Assembly (NCBI GenBank): GCA_019119555.1
Contig: DWWU01000013.1
Span: 1-64,000, forward strand
DNA: 64,000 bases
Direction of reading: 5' to 3'
Source of the DNA: Candidatus Fusicatenibacter intestinigallinarum
GTDB lineage: Bacteria; Bacillota; Clostridia; Lachnospirales; Lachnospiraceae
Part shown: one piece after another, positions 61,076 through 64,000 of the stretch
Layout: each line of letters begins with the position of its first letter
Position numbering within the stretch: the first letter of the stretch is position 1
Notes under the pieces: generated by a model
The model's database searches: none
Told to the model about the DNA's origin: nothing
What the model saw: only the letters and a program-made list of their open reading frames with translations
Position numbers and translations under genes: made by a program

Positions 61076-61125
61076 TTGACTTTTCCCGTTTTTAATGATA
61101 TACTAATGATATCAAAATGATATCA
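61076..61125 (+). promoter_or_regulatory. SPFH-operon promoter with three 11-bp iterons
   Basis: TTGACT (61076-61081), a 17-bp spacer and TATACT (61099-61104). Three copies of AATGATAT start at 61094, 61105 and 61116, exactly 11 bp apart; the last two extend to AATGATATCA, containing the palindrome TGATATCA. They cover the -10 box and the start of transcription, a good operator for the ribbon-helix-helix protein of the same operon. Confidence 0.75.
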
Positions 61126-61154
61126 TTTTTTTCAGAGGAAGGAGATGTGGTTTT

Positions 61155-62084
61155 ATGGAAGCAAAAAACATTGAGCAAAAAGAGATTCGTCCGATCAATG
61201 GATATCTGATGCTGATCCTGATTGTGGCGGCATGGGTCTGCGGTATAGGAATCCTTATGCTTGGCGCCCGGTCTTCTAACGGCATTCTGATCGGAGTCGG
61301 AATTGTCGGAATTATTCTCATCCCGTTTCTGTGTTACGGACTGAAAATTGTAAATCCCAACGAAGCGATGGTTCTCACGTTGTTCGGAAATTATTATGGG
61401 ACAATTCTGAAGGAAGGATTTTACTTTGTCAATCCGTTCAGTTCTTCCTTTAACCCGACAGAACCGGGAAAAAGCGGAATCAAGAAAACAGTCTCTCTGA
61501 AAAGCGTGACGTTGAACAACGGAATTCAGAAGGTCAACGATGTGCTGGGCAATCCGGTGATTGTCGGCGCTGTGGTCATCTGGAAAGTGGCGAATCCCAC
61601 CAAGGCGGTCTTCAACGTGGAAAACTACTCGGAGTTTCTGTCCATTCAGACCGATTCCACCATCCGTAATATCGCGATGATGTATCCTTACGATCTGGTG
61701 GACGACGATGCGGCGGACAGCGAGAAAACGCTGCGCGGCAGCGCCCAGGAAATCGCAGAAAGCATGAAGGATGAACTTGCCTCGCGCGTAACCGTTGCAG
61801 GACTCGAAATTGAGGAAATCCGAATCACCCATCTCTCCTACGCGGAGGAAATCGCCGCCGCCATGCTGCAGAGACAGCAGGCCACCGCAATTATCGCAGC
61901 CAGGCAGAAAATCGTGGAAGGCGCAGTCAGCATGGTCAAAATGGCGATCGACAAGCTTGGGGAAGACGATATCGTTCTCCTTGACGAGGAACGCAAAGCG
62001 GCGATGGTTTCCAATCTTCTCGTCGTGCTCTGTTCCGGAAAAGATGCCCAGCCGGTGGTCAACAGCGGAAGTATTTATCAATAG
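61155..62084 (+). CDS. SPFH/band-7 domain membrane protein
   Basis: A 309-aa protein with two N-terminal hydrophobic segments (about residues 12-35 and 42-65), an SPFH domain ([20 protein letters not shown] through [31 protein letters not shown]) and a helical C-terminal part. Stomatin/flotillin relatives form membrane scaffolds that organise other proteins. It starts with ATG 61155 after AGAGGAAGGAG and leads a two-gene operon with an RHH protein. Confidence 0.92.
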   Translation: MEAKNIEQKEIRPINGYLMLILIVAAWVCGIGILMLGARSSNGILIGVGIVGIILIPFLCYGLKIVNPNEAMVLTLFGNYYGTILKEGFYFVNPFSSSFNPTEPGKSGIKKTVSLKSVTLNNGIQKVNDVLGNPVIVGAVVIWKVANPTKAVFNVENYSEFLSIQTDSTIRNIAMMYPYDLVDDDAADSEKTLRGSAQEIAESMKDELASRVTVAGLEIEEIRITHLSYAEEIAAAMLQRQQATAIIAARQKIVEGAVSMVKMAIDKLGEDDIVLLDEERKAAMVSNLLVVLCSGKDAQPVVNSGSIYQ

Positions 62085-62097
62085 GATGTGATTAGAA

Positions 62098-62370
62098 ATG
62101 TCTGAGGAAAGAAAGCTCCAGGAAAAAGAAGAACTTCTCCGCCAGAAGCTGGAAAAAATTCATGCGATGGAACAGGAGATCCAGGAAAAAGAGAAAAATC
62201 TCAGGCTTCGTGAAAAAAGCAAAAAGCAGATTATTCTCCGTCTCTCCCCGACACTCTGGGAGGAAATCGCCCGCTGGGCAGACGAAGATTTTCGTTCCAT
62301 CAACGGGCAGATCGAATTTCTTCTCACGGAATGTGTCCGTCAGAGGAAAAAAAGCCGTAATTCCAAATGA
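62098..62370 (+). CDS. Small coiled-coil plus ribbon-helix-helix (Arc-like) protein
   Basis: A 90-aa protein. Residues 3-45 form a charged coiled coil (EERKLQEKEELLRQKLEKIH, EIQEKEKNLRLREKS). Residues 48-85 (IILRLSPTLWEEIARWADEDFRSINGQIEFLLTECV) look like an Arc/MetJ ribbon-helix-helix DNA-binding unit: the beta strand IILRLS and two helices. It follows the SPFH gene by 13 bp. The three iterons over the operon promoter make it a likely autoregulator. The coiled coil might also dock on the SPFH protein. Confidence 0.8.
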   Translation: MSEERKLQEKEELLRQKLEKIHAMEQEIQEKEKNLRLREKSKKQIILRLSPTLWEEIARWADEDFRSINGQIEFLLTECVRQRKKSRNSK

Positions 62371-62495
62371 CTGTTCCAAACAGGCAGAAGCAAAGGGCAG
62401 GGAAGCACGTTCGCCAGAATCGTTTCCGTTTCTGTCTGAAAGATCTTTAAAAATGGGGCGGCAGGCCCCGGATGATACGTAAAGGAGGTGTCATC

Positions 62496-63242
62496 ATGAG
62501 AAAAGCAAAACTTATTGGAATAACAGCAGTATTGTTGGCTGTACTGACAGGATGTTCCGGCAGCCAGACAGATTACATGGAACTGCGCCAGCAGGCCATA
62601 GACGAACTGAATCGGGAAGACGCGGTTCTGTCTGTGGACACCAGTACCACCACCATGGGAGAAGAAAGCACGACCATGACAACGGAACTGTGGTACGTCA
62701 ATGAAAATTACTGGGTGCAGGAGAGCAACACAAGCGAAGGAGTTCAGAGCTGGCTTCTGTTTTATAACGGCGCACAGTATATGAAAACCGTCGCCACGGG
62801 CCTTGATACAGGCTGGATGAAAATGGATACGCCGACCGTCCGGGAAGATATCGCAAAAGGCAACTACGAGGAAACCATGGTGCTGGAAGAAGGACGCCGT
62901 CAGGAGGATGGAATTCAGATCGTATGCAATGTTCCGAAAGAGGCTCTGGACGAAACGTGGAAAGAAAATATGAAAATGCTCCCGGAAGATCTGCAGATGA
63001 CAGCTCAAAGGCCGGAAGCCGCACAGTACACGTATTATCTGGATAATGAAAATAAGCTGAGACGGATTGACGCTACATGGGAAAACACGATGAAGCAGCA
63101 GGACGGAGAGGAACTGATTGATATCACTGCAACCGGAACGACTTCCATAGAATATGAACCGATTCCCCGGGAAGAAGCAATGGAGAAGATTAAGGAAATC
63201 TATCAGGAAGCGTCGGAAAGTACGACGAACCACACAGAATGA
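62496..63242 (+). CDS. Secreted lipoprotein, DUF6612-like
   Basis: A 248-aa lipoprotein with signal peptide and lipobox VLTGC (Cys about residue 20). The mature part (VLSVDTSTTTMGEESTTMTTELWYVNENYWVQES, QYMKTVATGLDTGWMKMDTP) resembles the LppX/LprG-like beta-sheet fold of DUF6612-type proteins, which bind lipid or act in the envelope. This is a weak assignment. The start is ATG 62496, preceded by AAAGGAGGTG; an earlier ATG in frame has no ribosome binding site. Confidence 0.75.
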   Translation: MRKAKLIGITAVLLAVLTGCSGSQTDYMELRQQAIDELNREDAVLSVDTSTTTMGEESTTMTTELWYVNENYWVQESNTSEGVQSWLLFYNGAQYMKTVATGLDTGWMKMDTPTVREDIAKGNYEETMVLEEGRRQEDGIQIVCNVPKEALDETWKENMKMLPEDLQMTAQRPEAAQYTYYLDNENKLRRIDATWENTMKQQDGEELIDITATGTTSIEYEPIPREEAMEKIKEIYQEASESTTNHTE

Positions 63243-63251
63243 CGTAGTAGT

Positions 63252-63345
63252 AAGGCTGGCTGAGCGATAGCAGAATAAGCGCATTTTCTGCAGGTAGCCG
63301 TTCCTCATGAAGAAGGGTTACGGCATACGATTATGAAAAATCACA
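63252..63345. repeat. Degenerate composite palindromic repeat
   Basis: GGCTGGCTGAGCGATAGC, GCGCATTTTCTGCAGG, AGCCGTTCCTCATGAAG, GGGTTACGGCATACG and TTATGAAAAATCAC follow the order of the composite repeat with many changes. The stop codon of the Rpn-type gene (63331-63333) lies inside it. Confidence 0.6.
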
Positions 63346-64000
63346 TCCCGGGAAATCGAATCCCCGCAGCCACCGCATTTGATACAGAAGCAACGCAACA
63401 GAGCGCAGAGAAGCCTTTCCGGTTTCTCTGCGCTCTCTGTGCCATTGTTCAGTGAAAAAAGATATCATGCCGGTTGCCTTCGGAATCCTGCAGATTTTCT
63501 CCACCTTCTCCGGTTCCTCTTCCAGCACATCTGCAATCTGTGCCGGATCATATCCTCGCAGCATTTTCTTTCGAACCATCGAGATTAATTTGATCTGTAA
63601 TCCCTTCTGCATTCCTTCCTGCATTCCTTTCCGCATTCCATCTGCTACCAGCATTTCTCCTAATAATGTCATACCAAACTTCTCCTTTACTTTTTCCAGC
63701 GCATTTCCGTCCAGCAGCTTTACTGCAAGCGCATACAGAATTGTCTCCATCTTCCGGCGGGTGTCTTTTTCGATTCCAGCCTCTTCACATCGGAGAAGAT
63801 CCAATCCCCGGCAGATCCTTTCTTCCAGCGGAAGTTCCCCGGACATCAACGGCGTCAGCAGTAGCGGCAGCAGCCGCTTTGCGCCGATGGGTTTTCCTTT
63901 TGCCCTGCGCTTATCCAGCCATCTGAGAATCCTGTCGCCATTCCTATCTTTCAGATATATGACCTGGATTCGAAATACACTGTCTCCATTTACAAGTTCC
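63331..64000 (-). CDS. Rpn-family nuclease/putative transposase, C-terminal part (cut by window edge)
   Basis: The frame is open from the right edge of the window and reads VFRIQVIYLKDRNG, LLPLLLTPLMSGE, then KFGMTLLGEMLVADGMRKGMQEGMQKGLQIKLISMV. The Gly-Met-x-Lys-Gly repeat before a C-terminal helix is typical of Rpn/PD-(D/E)XK recombination-promoting nucleases. The catalytic N-terminal half lies outside the window. The final residues (FPGCDFS) run into a degenerate repeat, so the natural end may be lost. Confidence 0.65.
   Translation of the reverse strand, partial: ELVNGDSVFRIQVIYLKDRNGDRILRWLDKRRAKGKPIGAKRLLPLLLTPLMSGELPLEERICRGLDLLRCEEAGIEKDTRRKMETILYALAVKLLDGNALEKVKEKFGMTLLGEMLVADGMRKGMQEGMQKGLQIKLISMVRKKMLRGYDPAQIADVLEEEPEKVEKICRIPKATGMISFFTEQWHRERRETGKASLRSVALLLYQMRWLRGFDFPGCDFS

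Noticed and set aside
1-64000. tRNA, rRNA, tmRNA or replication origin
   Set aside because: I saw no cloverleaf with a TTCGANTC-type T-arm, no rRNA core sequence and no DnaA-box cluster while reading both strands.

Overview
The window looks like a chromosome segment of a spore-forming Gram-positive gut clostridium, most likely a Lachnospiraceae member with moderately high GC. The signs are an alpha/beta small acid-soluble spore protein, a Csp-like S8 protease, AddAB instead of RecBCD, PadR/membrane-protein pairs, an ABC maltodextrin importer without its own ATPase, strong GGAGG ribosome binding sites and TTGnnn-17-TATAAT promoters. There is no rRNA, tRNA, CRISPR array or intact mobile element. 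The only transposon-like genes are an IS3-family fragment at the left edge and a partial Rpn/PD-(D/E)XK gene at the right edge.

Layout. 0-9 kb: maltodextrin/glycogen operon (malE-malF-malG plus a pullulanase/glycogen-debranching fusion) with a divergent LacI regulator. 9-13 kb: a degenerate NodB protein, a HAD phosphatase, a 2-hydroxyacid dehydrogenase and a LysR regulator. 13-19 kb: a heterodimeric ABC exporter and a GH42 beta-galactosidase. 19-25 kb: a YfcC-type carrier with isoaspartyl dipeptidase, then hisC and a MATE exporter. 25-28 kb: Trk potassium uptake. 28-34 kb: a Csp-like S8 protease, a giant hairpin element, and a two-gene BrxD-like ATPase/BrxHI-like helicase cassette with no other BREX gene in view. 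34-41 kb: flavin reductase, nitroreductase, ABC-class ATPase, aminotransferase, PlsY-like acyltransferase and GT28 glycolipid glycosyltransferase. 41-45 kb: DUF1624 membrane protein, SASP, a PadR-DUF1700 pair and a duplicated-domain lipoprotein. 45-53 kb: addB-addA. 53-56 kb: DUF2812-PadR and an FMN-binding-like membrane protein. 56-61 kb: flavodoxin, isochorismatase/nicotinamidase, NAD synthetase, Hsp33 and a methyltransferase. 61-64 kb: SPFH protein with a ribbon-helix-helix partner, a lipoprotein and the Rpn fragment.

The most unusual aspect is non-coding. Four kinds of repeat occupy the intergenic space. (i) A palindromic family built on GTAACCGTTCAGC arms, often joined to two further hairpins in a composite of about 134 bp; there are about twenty copies and several genes end inside one. 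(ii) An approximately 120-180 bp element in three copies; two copies give an ABC transporter and a nitroreductase the same C-terminal tail. (iii) A 165-bp element with 8-bp terminal inverted repeats that forms the end of the PlsY-like gene. (iv) Two very long hairpins (about 240 and 207 bp) whose stems differ while an internal loop stays the same, with at least one compensatory base-pair change.

Functionally the segment is mostly core metabolism (storage and dietary alpha-glucan use, beta-galactoside cleavage, dipeptide use, NAD salvage, K+ uptake, recombinational repair) with a few small regulated membrane modules. The defence-like BrxD/BrxHI pair sits directly after a giant hairpin and is the best candidate for an accessory system.
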